A stretch of 64,000 nucleotides of DNA. Origin: Mycobacterium paraense (GTDB lineage Bacteria > Actinomycetota > Actinomycetes > Mycobacteriales > Mycobacteriaceae). Shown one piece after another: positions 27,171-35,420 of this stretch. Location of the stretch: contig NZ_LQPM01000034.1 in the NCBI RefSeq assembly GCF_002101815.1, positions 46,066-110,065 of the forward strand, written 5' to 3'. The translations under genes and the position numbers were made by a program. Each line of letters begins with the position of its first letter. The first letter of the stretch is position 1. The notes under the pieces are model-generated. The model was not told the DNA's origin. It saw nothing but the letters and a program-made list of their open reading frames with translations, and did no database searches.

Positions 27171-28953
27171 GCAGACGATCGACGTCGACGCGGCCTACGC
27201 GCCCCGCGTGCTGCGCGAGTACGCGCTGCTGGCCGACGGCGAGCGGGGCGCGCTGATCGGCCCACAGGGCGACGTGGCGTGGATGTGCGCGCCGCGATGG
27301 GATTCCGACGCCGTCTTCTCCAACCTGATCGGCGGCGACGGGGTGTACGCGATCACCCCGACCGACGTGCGGCACGTGTGGGGCGGGTACTACGAGCCGG
27401 GAACCCTGATCTGGCGCAACCGCTGGATCACCCGCGACGGCATCGTCGAGTGCCGCGAGGCGTTGGCCTTCCCCGGTGACCCCGACCGGGTGGTGCTGCT
27501 CCGGCGGCTGATGGGTTGCCGCGGGACGGCGCGGTTGCGGATGCTGTTGGCGCCCAGCGCCGGGTTCGGACGCCACGGTCCGGGCCAGCCCAGCCGCGAG
27601 GACGGGGTGTGGAGCGGCCGGTCGGGGCGGTTGCGGTGGCGATGGTCGGGCGGCGCCGACGCGCGTCCCGTGAAATCGGCACACGGCCGCGGTGAGCCGC
27701 TGATGGGCGAGATCACCATCGACGAGGGCCGGCATCACGACCTGGTGCTCGAGTTTTCCGAACGCGCACTGCCCGAGCAGCCGCCGGACCCCGACATCAC
27801 CTGGGACGCCACCGCGGCCGCCTGGCAGCGCAGTATCCCCGAACTGAACTGCACGATCGCCCCCCGCGACGGGCGTCACTCCTACGCGGTGCTGCGCGGA
27901 CTGACCAGCAGCGGCGGCGGCATGGTCGCCGCGGCGACGATGAGCCTGCCCGAACGCGCGCACACCAACCAGAACTACGACTACCGCTACGCCTGGATCC
28001 GCGACCAGGTGTACGCCGGCCTCGCGGCGGCCGCGGCCGGCGCGCTGGAGCTGCTCGACCAGGCGGTCGAGTTCGTCGGCGCCCGGCTGCTCGAGCACGG
28101 CCCGCAGCTCAAGCCCGCCTACACCGTCACCGGCGGCGCGGTGCCCAGCGAAGAGACCCTCGACCTCCCGGGCTACCCGGGCGGCACCGACAAGGTCGGC
28201 AACTGGGTCAACCAGCAATTCCAGCTCGATGTCTTCGGCGAGGCGCTGCAGCTGCTGGCCGCCGCGGGTGCCGCCGACCGGCTCGATGCCGAGGGCTGGC
28301 GCGCCGCGCAGACCGCCATCGACGCGATCGAAAAGCGTTGGCGCGAGCCGGATGCCGGAGTCTGGGAGATCGAGGACGAGCTCTGGACGCAGTCCCGGTT
28401 GGCCTGCGTGGCCGGACTGCGCGCCATCGCCAAGGTGGCCGGGGCCGGTCCCGAGGTCGCCGCCTCCGCGTCGCTGGCCGACGCGATCCTCGCCGGCACC
28501 GCCTCGGACAGCGTGCACCCGCACGGCTACTGGCAACGCAGCCCGCGGCTTGCCGGCGTCGACGCGTCGCTGTTGCTGCCGCCGGTGCGCGGCGCCGTGC
28601 CCGTCGACGATCCGCGCACCCGGGCCACGCTGGACGCCGTTCGCCGGGAACTCGCCCAGGACGGCTACGTCTACCGCTTCCGGCACGACGAACGGGAGCT
28701 CGGCGACGCCGAGGGCGCCTTCTTGCTCTGCGGATTCATGATGGCGCTCGCCGAACACCAACTGGGACACGCCCATTGCGCGATGCGCTGGTTCGAGCGC
28801 AACCGCGCCGCATGCGGCCCGCCGGGCCTGCTGTGCGAGGAATACGACGTCAGGCAACGCCAGCTGCGGGGCAACCTGCCCCAGGCGTTCGCGCACGCCC
28901 TGCTGCTGGAGTGCACGGCCACCCTCGCCGACGACGCCGTGCATCACGACTGA
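27163..28953 (+). CDS. Glycoside hydrolase family 15 (trehalase/glucoamylase-like)
   Basis: A 596-aa GH15 protein. The N-terminal beta-sandwich begins EYALLADGERGALIGPQGDVAWMCAPRWDSDAVF. The (alpha/alpha)6 catalytic domain starts near THTNQNYDYRYAWIRDQVYAGLA (about residues 265-288). The general-acid Glu lies in AGVWEIEDELW and the base Glu in PGLLCEEYD, followed by RGNLPQAFAHALL. Bacterial relatives hydrolyse trehalose or alpha-glucosides with inversion. The start (GTG at 27163) overlaps the GMC gene by 8 nt. In this operon it could release the glucose that the GMC enzyme oxidises, which is an inference from gene order. Confidence 0.88.
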   Translation: MAEQTIDVDAAYAPRVLREYALLADGERGALIGPQGDVAWMCAPRWDSDAVFSNLIGGDGVYAITPTDVRHVWGGYYEPGTLIWRNRWITRDGIVECREALAFPGDPDRVVLLRRLMGCRGTARLRMLLAPSAGFGRHGPGQPSREDGVWSGRSGRLRWRWSGGADARPVKSAHGRGEPLMGEITIDEGRHHDLVLEFSERALPEQPPDPDITWDATAAAWQRSIPELNCTIAPRDGRHSYAVLRGLTSSGGGMVAAATMSLPERAHTNQNYDYRYAWIRDQVYAGLAAAAAGALELLDQAVEFVGARLLEHGPQLKPAYTVTGGAVPSEETLDLPGYPGGTDKVGNWVNQQFQLDVFGEALQLLAAAGAADRLDAEGWRAAQTAIDAIEKRWREPDAGVWEIEDELWTQSRLACVAGLRAIAKVAGAGPEVAASASLADAILAGTASDSVHPHGYWQRSPRLAGVDASLLLPPVRGAVPVDDPRTRATLDAVRRELAQDGYVYRFRHDERELGDAEGAFLLCGFMMALAEHQLGHAHCAMRWFERNRAACGPPGLLCEEYDVRQRQLRGNLPQAFAHALLLECTATLADDAVHHD

Positions 28954-28972
28954 ACGAAAGGAGATCCAGACG

Positions 28973-29974
28973 ATGACACAGACTGTGGTGATCACCGGAG
29001 CCAGCGCCGGAATCGGCCGGGCCACCGCCCAATTGTTCGGGCAGCGGGGCGCCAACGTCGCCCTGCTCGCCCGCGGCACGGCCGGACTGGAAGGCGCCGC
29101 CCGCGACGTCGAAGCCGGCGGCGGCAAGGCGCTGGCCATCCCGACCGACGTGGCCGACTACTCGGCGGTCGCCGCCGCCGCCGACGAGGCCGAGTTGACG
29201 TTCGGTCCCATCGACACCTGGGTCAATGTCGCGTTCACCTCGGTGTTCGCGCCGTTCTGGGAAATCTCCCCCGAGGAGTTCAAGCGCGTGACCGAGGTGA
29301 CCTACCTCGGCTACGTGCACGGCACCTTGGCGGCGCTGGCGAAGATGCGCCCGCGCGACCGCGGCACCATCGTCCAGGTCGGGTCGGCGCTCAGCGAGCG
29401 GTCCATCCCCCTGCAGTCGGCCTACTGCGGCGCCAAGCACGCCACCAACGGCTTCACCGAGTCCGTGCGCTGCGAGCTGCTGCACGAGGGCTCGAAGGTG
29501 CGGATCACCGTCGTCCAGATGCCGGCGGTCAACACCCCGCAGTTCTCCTGGGTGCTGTCGCGCCTGCCCCGGCATCCGCAGCCGGTGCCGCCGATCTATC
29601 AGCCGGAGGTCGCCGCCCGCGGCGTCGTCTACGCCGCGGATCACCCAGGGCGCAAACAGTATTGGGTCGGCGACAGCACCGCGGTCACCCTGCTCGCCCA
29701 GAAGTTCGTCGCCCCGCTGCTGGACCGCTACCTGGGTCGCACCGGATTCGACTCGCAGCAAACCGACGAACGTGTCAACGGAGGGCGGCCGCACAACCTG
29801 TGGGAGCCCGTCGACGGCGAGAGCGGCAGCGACCACGGCGCCCACGGCGAGTTCGACGACAAGTCGCACGCCCACAGCCCGCAGGTGTGGCTGTCCCAGC
29901 ATCCGCTCGTCGGCGGCACCGGCGCGCTGGGGCTCGGGCTGGGCGCGCTGCTGGCGCTGCGGCGGGCGCGATGA
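28973..29974 (+). CDS. Short-chain dehydrogenase/reductase with C-terminal extension
   Basis: A 333-aa classical SDR. The nucleotide-binding motif VVITGASAGIGRATAQLF spans residues 5-22, the catalytic Ser lies in QVGSALSER and the YxxxK motif is YCGAK (about 150-154). NVA replaces the usual NNAG as WVNVAFTS. About 80 extra residues follow the fold, with a His/Asp-rich stretch (SDHGAHGEFDDKSHAHS) and a hydrophobic glycine-rich tail (LVGGTGALGLGLGALLAL) that may associate with the membrane. A strong RBS (AAAGGAGAT) precedes the ATG. It overlaps the next gene by 4 nt. The substrate is unknown. Confidence 0.88.
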   Translation: MTQTVVITGASAGIGRATAQLFGQRGANVALLARGTAGLEGAARDVEAGGGKALAIPTDVADYSAVAAAADEAELTFGPIDTWVNVAFTSVFAPFWEISPEEFKRVTEVTYLGYVHGTLAALAKMRPRDRGTIVQVGSALSERSIPLQSAYCGAKHATNGFTESVRCELLHEGSKVRITVVQMPAVNTPQFSWVLSRLPRHPQPVPPIYQPEVAARGVVYAADHPGRKQYWVGDSTAVTLLAQKFVAPLLDRYLGRTGFDSQQTDERVNGGRPHNLWEPVDGESGSDHGAHGEFDDKSHAHSPQVWLSQHPLVGGTGALGLGLGALLALRRAR

Positions 29975-30423
29975 CGGCTTGGGCGCGAACGGTTTACGGC
30001 CTGGTGCTGCTCGCCGCGCCGAGGTCGCTGCTGCGGCTGGCGTCCGGCAAGCCGGCGAGCAATCGGGAGCGGGCGGTGACCCGCGTCTTGGGGGCGCGGC
30101 TGCTGACCCAGGCCGCGGTGACCGACATTCGGCCCGACGCCGTCAGCGTGGCGCTGGGCGCCGAGGTCGACTTCGTGCACGCGATCACCATGCTCGGCTG
30201 GGCGGCCGTCGACCGCGGCGCCCGGCGGCTGACGCTGCTGAGCGCCGCGACCGCCGGCATGTTCGCCGTCGCCGGCGCCGCGCAGGCTCGGCGGGCGCCC
30301 GCGGTCGCGGACGCGCCCACCGGCGACGCGCTGGCCACCCTCGTACGGCTTCGCCACCGGATCGCCGAAACCGTCGCCAGTTACACCCTGCCGGGCGACG
30401 TTCGTGCCGCCCTGAAAACGTAG
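29971..30423 (+). CDS. Small membrane-associated protein, unknown function
   Basis: A 150-aa Ala/Arg-rich protein (MTAWARTVYGLVLLAAPRSLLRLASG...). It has a hydrophobic first segment and one or two weak membrane helices (VDFVHAITMLGWAAV, LTLLSAATAGMFAVAGAA). No family is recognised; it faintly resembles mycobacterial proteins of about 150 aa found beside SDRs. The ATG overlaps the SDR stop (ATGA) and the dehydratase gene starts 9 nt after its stop, so it is embedded in the operon. Confidence 0.65.
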   Translation: MTAWARTVYGLVLLAAPRSLLRLASGKPASNRERAVTRVLGARLLTQAAVTDIRPDAVSVALGAEVDFVHAITMLGWAAVDRGARRLTLLSAATAGMFAVAGAAQARRAPAVADAPTGDALATLVRLRHRIAETVASYTLPGDVRAALKT

Positions 30424-30432
30424 GAGGACCGC

Positions 30433-31536
30433 ATGCTGGACGCTTGCATCGACGAGGTCACCGCGCAGGCTTACGAAATCCCCACCGACGCACCGGAAGC
30501 CGACGGCACCTTCGCCTGGTCGTCGACCACGCTGGTCCTGGCCGAGGTGGTCGGGGGCGGCCGGCGCGGGCTCGGCTACACCTACGCCGCCGGCGCGTGC
30601 CGCGAGCTGATCAACGGGCCGCTCGCGAACGCGGTCAAAGGGCACAGTGTCCTCGACATCACCGGCGCCTGGGAATCCATGGTCCACGCGATCCGCAACA
30701 GCGGGCGCCCGGGCCTGGTGTCGTGCGCGATCTCGGCGGTCGACACCGCGCTGTGGGACCTCAAGGGCAAGCTGCTCGAGCTGCCCGTGTGCCGGCTGCT
30801 CGGCGTGGCGCACCCCGAGGTGCCGATCTACGGCAGCGGCGGGTTCACCACGTACGACGAGCACCAGACCCGCACCCAACTGGAGCGCTGGGTCGACGCC
30901 TGGAAGATCCCCCGGGTCAAGATCAAGATCGGCGAGTCGTCGGGTTCCGACGAGCGCCGCGACCTGGACCGAATCGCGCTGGCGCGCAAGGTGATCGGGC
31001 CCGACACCGAGCTGTACGTCGACGCCAACGGCGGCTACGGCCGCAAGCAGGCGATCCGGGTCGCCCACGCCATGGCCGATCACGACGTCACCTGGTTCGA
31101 GGAGCCCGTCTCATCCGACGACCTCGCCGGGCTGCACGAGGTGCGCGACCAGGTGACGCCGGACGTCACCGCCGGCGAGTACGGCTACGACCTGACCTAC
31201 TTCCGCCGGATGCTGGCCGCCGAAGCGGTCGACTGCCTGCAGATCGACGTCACCCGCTGTGGCGGCATCACCGACTGGCTGCGGGCCGCGGCCGTCGCCG
31301 CCGCGCACAACATCGACGTTTCCGGACATTGCGCCCCCAACCTGCACGCCCACGTCGCCGCCGCGATCCCCAACCTGCGGCACCTGGAGTACTTCCACGA
31401 TCACCACCGCATCGAGCACATGCTCTTCGACGGCGCGCTGCCGCCCGACGGCGGAGCCTTGCGGCCCGATCAGCACCGGCCCGGCCTGGGGCTCGAGTTC
31501 AAACACGGCGACGCCGAGCAGTACCGGGTCGGCTGA
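30433..31536 (+). CDS. Enolase-superfamily protein, mandelate-racemase/acid-sugar dehydratase type
   Basis: A 367-aa member of the mandelate racemase subgroup. The capping domain (about residues 1-125) is followed by a (beta/alpha)7-beta barrel. The KxK base motif is K163-I-K165, the metal ligands are D197 (VDANGGY), E223 (WFEEPV) and E249 (TAGEYGYD), and the His-Asp dyad is H299 (VSGHCAP) with D272 (LQIDVTRCGGIT). That set fits racemases and dehydratases of sugar acids, such as gluconate or galactonate dehydratase; specificity cannot be read. It follows the oxidising genes by 9 nt, so it could dehydrate the aldonic acid they make. Confidence 0.87.
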   Translation: MLDACIDEVTAQAYEIPTDAPEADGTFAWSSTTLVLAEVVGGGRRGLGYTYAAGACRELINGPLANAVKGHSVLDITGAWESMVHAIRNSGRPGLVSCAISAVDTALWDLKGKLLELPVCRLLGVAHPEVPIYGSGGFTTYDEHQTRTQLERWVDAWKIPRVKIKIGESSGSDERRDLDRIALARKVIGPDTELYVDANGGYGRKQAIRVAHAMADHDVTWFEEPVSSDDLAGLHEVRDQVTPDVTAGEYGYDLTYFRRMLAAEAVDCLQIDVTRCGGITDWLRAAAVAAAHNIDVSGHCAPNLHAHVAAAIPNLRHLEYFHDHHRIEHMLFDGALPPDGGALRPDQHRPGLGLEFKHGDAEQYRVG

Positions 31537-31550
31537 CAACCCTCGATCCG

Positions 31551-31586
31551 TGCATGAAGGTGCCCGAAAACGGGCATTGATATGCA
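31551..31586 (+). other. Two-tier stem-loop between the dehydratase and PAS-ANTAR genes
   Basis: The inner stem TGCCCG/CGGGCA (31561-31566 and 31571-31576) closes an AAAA loop. The outer stem TGCAT/ATGCA (31551-31555 and 31582-31586) is separated from it by a symmetric 5x5 internal loop, and a short A-run follows. It starts 14 nt after the dehydratase stop and 65 nt before the next ATG. It may be a terminator of the sugar operon or a regulatory leader structure for the PAS-ANTAR gene. Confidence 0.55.
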
Positions 31587-31618
31587 AAAAGGATCAAGGC
31601 ACTGCGGGGGAGAAGGCG

Positions 31619-32338
31619 ATGACTGTGAACTTCGACGATGAGACCGCACAACGTCGCAACGGGAGCGCCGACGGGCAGGCGACGCCGTCGGAGGCGCTGA
31701 TGTCCGATGTGGTCGAGGAGCAGGAGCTGGGTGCCGTCGACATGGTCCTGGGCCTCGGCGAGCCGCAGCGGGTCGGCCGGTTCCGGTTCTTCCTGGACGG
31801 CCAGCGCTGGGAGTGGTCGGACGCGGTCGCGCGGATGCACGGCTACGAGCCGGGGCAGGTCGAGCCGACCACCGAACTGCTGCTGCAACACAAGCACCCG
31901 GAGGACCGCGAGCGGGTCGCGGCCGTGCTCGACCACGTGCTCAAGGGAAAGCCGTTCAGCAGCCGCCACCGCATCATCGACACCGCCGGGCACACCCGCT
32001 GCGTCGTCGTCGCGGGTGACCGGATGGTCGACGACAGCGGCGCGCTGTCCGGCACGTCGGGCTTCTACGTCGACGTCACCGACTCGCTGCACACCGACAT
32101 CACCAACGTCCTGGAGGCGGTGGCCGATGCCCGCGCGAAGATCGAGCAGGCCAAAGGGGTGCTGATGAGCGCCTACGGCATCTCGGCGGAGCGCGCGTTC
32201 GACCTCCTGGTCTGGCGTTCCCAGGAGACCAACATGAAGGTGCGCGACCTCGCCGCGCGCTTCCTGGTCGCCGTGGCCGGCAAGGCGTCGCCGGACACGC
32301 GGACCCACGTCGATCACGCTCTGTTGACCCTCGAATAA
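31619..32338 (+). CDS. PAS-ANTAR RNA-binding antitermination regulator
   Basis: A 239-aa protein. A PAS fold (about residues 50-165: RFRFFLDGQRWEWSDAVARMHGYEPGQVEPTTELLLQHKHPEDRERV..., GFYVDVTD) is joined by a helix (TDITNVLEAVADARAKIEQ) to a C-terminal ANTAR domain (about residues 178-225: AKGVLMSAYGISAERAFDLLVWRSQETNMKVRDLAARFL). ANTAR domains bind paired RNA hairpins and prevent termination, and PAS domains sense ligands or redox. No histidine kinase is nearby, so it is probably a one-component sensor. The start ATG at 31619 follows GGGGGAGAAGG. Its target transcripts are unknown. Confidence 0.88.
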   Translation: MTVNFDDETAQRRNGSADGQATPSEALMSDVVEEQELGAVDMVLGLGEPQRVGRFRFFLDGQRWEWSDAVARMHGYEPGQVEPTTELLLQHKHPEDRERVAAVLDHVLKGKPFSSRHRIIDTAGHTRCVVVAGDRMVDDSGALSGTSGFYVDVTDSLHTDITNVLEAVADARAKIEQAKGVLMSAYGISAERAFDLLVWRSQETNMKVRDLAARFLVAVAGKASPDTRTHVDHALLTLE

Positions 32339-32346
32339 TTGCCCGG

Positions 32347-34131
32347 GTGGCGCACCTACTGGGAGCCGAGGGCATCCGCCTGGAATACCCGACTCAGGTC
32401 GTGTTCGAGTCGGTCACGCTGGGAGTCGACGACGGCGCGCGGATCGGCATCGTCGGGCGCAACGGGGACGGCAAGTCCAGCCTGTTGGGCCTGATGACCG
32501 GACGGCTGCAACCCGACGCCGGCCGGGTCACGCGCCGCAGCGGGCTGCGGGTCAGCGCGCTGAGCCAGGCCGACACCCTCGAACCCGGGCACACCGTGGG
32601 CTGGACGCTGGTCGGTGACCAGCCCGAGCACCAGTGGGCGGGCGACGCGCGGGTCCGCGACGTCGTCGGCGGGCTGGTGGCCGACATCGCCTGGGACGCA
32701 AGGATCGACACGCTGTCCGGCGGGCAGCGCCGCCGGGTCCAGCTGGCGCGGCTGCTGATCGGCGAGTGGGACATCATCGCCCTGGACGAGCCCACCAACC
32801 ACCTGGACATCGAGGGCATCACCTGGCTGGCCGGCCACCTGCGGCAACGCTGGGCCCGCAACACCGGCGGGCTGCTGCTGGTGACGCACGACCGCTGGTT
32901 CCTCGACGAGGTCGCCACCACGACGTGGGAGGTGCACGACGGGATCGTCGAGCCCTTCGAGGGCGGCTACGCCGCCTACGTGCTGCAGCGCGTCGAGCGC
33001 GACCGGGTGGCCGCCGCCACCGAGGCCAAGCGGCAGAACCTGATGCGCAAGGAGCTGGCGTGGCTGCGCCGGGGACCGCCAGCGCGCACCTCCAAGCCCA
33101 AGTTCCGCATCGAGGCCGCCAACCAGCTGATCGCCGACGTTCCGCCGCTGCGCAACACGGTCGAGCTGGCCAAGCTGGCGACCGCGCGGCTCGGCAAGGA
33201 CGTCATCGATCTGCTCGACGTGTCGGTCTCCTACCCGCCTTTCAGTGGCCGCCCGGTGCTGCGCGACGTCGAATGGCGGATCGCGCCGGGCGAACGCACC
33301 GGCATCGTCGGGGCCAACGGCGCCGGCAAGTCGACGCTGCTGGGGCTGATCGCCGGCACCGTCACCCCGGACACCGGGCGCGTCAAGCGGGGCAAGACGG
33401 TGCGGCTGGCGGTGCTCGACCAGCGGGGCGAGGAGCTGGACACGCTGGCCGGCGACCGGATCGCCGACGTGCTGGGCCGGCTGCGCGGGGGCTACGAGGT
33501 CGACGGCCGGGAGGTCACGCCGGCCCAGCTGCTGGAGCGGCTGGGGTTCGGGCGGGGCCAGCTGTCCGCCCGCGTCGCTGACCTGTCCGGCGGTCAGCGG
33601 CGGCGGCTGCAGCTGATGCTCACCCTGCTGTCCGAACCGAACGTGTTGCTGCTCGACGAGCCCACCAACGACGTCGACACCGACATGCTGACCGCCGTGG
33701 AGGACCTGCTCGACTCGTGGCCGGGCACCCTGATCGTCGTCTCGCACGACCGCTACCTGCTGGAGCGGGTGACCGACCAGCAGTACGCGATCCTCGACGG
33801 CCGGCTCCGCCACCTGCCGGGCGGGGTCGACGAGTACCTGCGGCTGGCGGCGCACCGCCCGGTCGCCGCCGAGCGCCCGCGGGCCGAGCCGCCGGCTTCC
33901 GAAGCGATGTCCGGCTCGCAGCGCCGCACCGCCGAGAAGGAGCTGGCCGCCGTCGACCGCCAGCTCGCCCGGCTCGCCGAACGGATCGCGGCCAAACACC
34001 ACGAGCTCGCCGATCACGATCAGTCCGATCACGTCGGCCTGACCCGGCTGACCCGGGACCTGCGCGGCCTGGAAGACGAAGTCGCCGCGACCGAAAGCCG
34101 CTGGCTGGAGCTGTCGGAGCTGCTCGAATGA
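32347..34131 (+). CDS. ABC-F family ATPase (duplicated ABC domains, no membrane part)
   Basis: A 594-aa ABC-F protein of the ribosome-associated, antibiotic-resistance or translation-factor type. ABC1 has Walker A GRNGDGKSS and signature LSGGQRRRVQLARLL with LDEPTNHLDIEG. ABC2 has Walker A GANGAGKST and signature LSGGQRRRLQL with LDEPTNDVDTDM. The inter-domain linker (about residues 205-255) is rich in Arg and Lys, and a C-terminal coiled coil (EKELAAVDRQLARLAERIAAKHHELADH) follows. In M. tuberculosis the corresponding Rv1667c/Rv1668c is broken into two parts annotated as macrolide transport; here it is uninterrupted. Start GTG at 32347; its stop overlaps cyp139 (ATGA). Confidence 0.9.
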   Translation: MAHLLGAEGIRLEYPTQVVFESVTLGVDDGARIGIVGRNGDGKSSLLGLMTGRLQPDAGRVTRRSGLRVSALSQADTLEPGHTVGWTLVGDQPEHQWAGDARVRDVVGGLVADIAWDARIDTLSGGQRRRVQLARLLIGEWDIIALDEPTNHLDIEGITWLAGHLRQRWARNTGGLLLVTHDRWFLDEVATTTWEVHDGIVEPFEGGYAAYVLQRVERDRVAAATEAKRQNLMRKELAWLRRGPPARTSKPKFRIEAANQLIADVPPLRNTVELAKLATARLGKDVIDLLDVSVSYPPFSGRPVLRDVEWRIAPGERTGIVGANGAGKSTLLGLIAGTVTPDTGRVKRGKTVRLAVLDQRGEELDTLAGDRIADVLGRLRGGYEVDGREVTPAQLLERLGFGRGQLSARVADLSGGQRRRLQLMLTLLSEPNVLLLDEPTNDVDTDMLTAVEDLLDSWPGTLIVVSHDRYLLERVTDQQYAILDGRLRHLPGGVDEYLRLAAHRPVAAERPRAEPPASEAMSGSQRRTAEKELAAVDRQLARLAERIAAKHHELADHDQSDHVGLTRLTRDLRGLEDEVAATESRWLELSELLE

Positions 34132-35420
34132 GCGCGTATCGGCCGGTGCGCTACCCGCCCGGCGAGGCGCTGCTGGCGCTGTACCGCCGGCGCGGTCCGG
34201 TGATCGATGCCGGAGTCGGCCGGCGCGGCTACACCTACCTGCTGGGGCCCGAGGCGAACAAGTTCGTGTTCGCCAACGCCGACGCGTTCAGCTGGCGGGA
34301 GACGTTCGAGAACCTGGCTCTCGTCGACGGGCCCACCGCGCTGATCGTCAGCGACGGCGACGACCACCGCCGCCGGCGCAGCGTGGTGGCGCCCGGCCTG
34401 CGGCATCGGCAGATCCAGGACTACGTGCAGACGATGGTGGCGAGCATCGACGCCGTCATCGACGAATGGCGACCCGGGCAGCGGCTGGACATCTACCGGC
34501 AGTGCCGCTCGGCGGTGCGCCGCAGCACCGCCGCGAGCCTGTTCGGCCCGCGCCTGGCCGAGCATTCGGACTTCCTCGGCGAGCAGCTGCAGCCCCTGCT
34601 GGACATGACCCACCGGCTCCCCCAGGTGATGCAGCTGGAGCGGCGCCTGAGCTCCCCGGGCTGGCGGCGGGCGATGGCGGCCCGCAGGCGCATCAACGAC
34701 CTCGTCGACGCCCAGATCGCCGCGGCCCGAGCGCACCCCAGGCCCGACGACCACATGCTCACCATGCTGATCAACGGCCGCGGCGACGAGGACTACGCGC
34801 TGAGCGACAACGAGATTCGAGACGCGGTCATCTCGCTGATCACCGCCGGCTACGAGACCACCAGCGGCGCGCTGGCCTGGGCCATCCACACGCTGCTGTC
34901 GCTGCCCGGCGCGTGGGACGCCGCCGCCGACGAGGTGCGCCGGGTGCTGGGCGACCGGGCGCCCGCCGCGGGCGACCTGGAGCGGCTGACCTACCTCGAC
35001 GGCGTCGTGCACGAGACGCTGAGGCTGTATCCGCCGGGCGTCATCTCCGCCCGCAAGGTGATGCGCGACCTGCGTTTCGACGGGCGCCGGATTCGGGCGG
35101 GGCGGCTGCTGATCTTCAGCCCGTACGTCACGCACCGGCTCGCCGAGCTGTGGCCCGAGCCGACCGAGTTCCGCCCGGCGCGCTGGGACCCCGGCTCCCC
35201 CGACTACCGCCGGCCCGCGCCGTATGAATTCATTCCGTTCAGTGGGGGGCTGCACCGCTGCATCGGGGCGGTCATGGCCACCACCGAGATGACCGTCATG
35301 CTGGCCCGGCTGGTCGCCAGGACCACGCTGCGGTTGCCCGCCCAGCGCGTCCGGGCCCACAACCTCGCCGCGCTGTCGCCCCGGCCGGGGCTGACCGTCG
35401 ACGTCGGCTCAGTGCGCTAG
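34128..35420 (+). CDS. cyp139A1: Cytochrome P450 of the CYP139 family
   Basis: A 430-aa P450, the same length and position as CYP139A1 (Rv1666c). The I-helix oxygen-binding motif is ITAGYETTSGA (about residues 240-250), the K-helix ExxR motif is ETLRLYPPGV, and the haem-binding loop is FSGGLHRCIGA with the axial Cys. It needs ferredoxin and reductase partners, not encoded here. The conserved linkage to the pks locus suggests it hydroxylates or otherwise tailors the polyketide. It overlaps the ABC-F gene by 4 nt upstream, and its stop overlaps the convergent pks11 stop by 4 nt. Confidence 0.92.
   Translation: MSAYRPVRYPPGEALLALYRRRGPVIDAGVGRRGYTYLLGPEANKFVFANADAFSWRETFENLALVDGPTALIVSDGDDHRRRRSVVAPGLRHRQIQDYVQTMVASIDAVIDEWRPGQRLDIYRQCRSAVRRSTAASLFGPRLAEHSDFLGEQLQPLLDMTHRLPQVMQLERRLSSPGWRRAMAARRRINDLVDAQIAAARAHPRPDDHMLTMLINGRGDEDYALSDNEIRDAVISLITAGYETTSGALAWAIHTLLSLPGAWDAAADEVRRVLGDRAPAAGDLERLTYLDGVVHETLRLYPPGVISARKVMRDLRFDGRRIRAGRLLIFSPYVTHRLAELWPEPTEFRPARWDPGSPDYRRPAPYEFIPFSGGLHRCIGAVMATTEMTVMLARLVARTTLRLPAQRVRAHNLAALSPRPGLTVDVGSVR

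Noticed and set aside
31561..31576. Classical ANTAR target (paired hexaloop hairpins)
   Set aside because: Only one hairpin is present, and its loop does not have A at position 1 and G at position 4 of a hexaloop.
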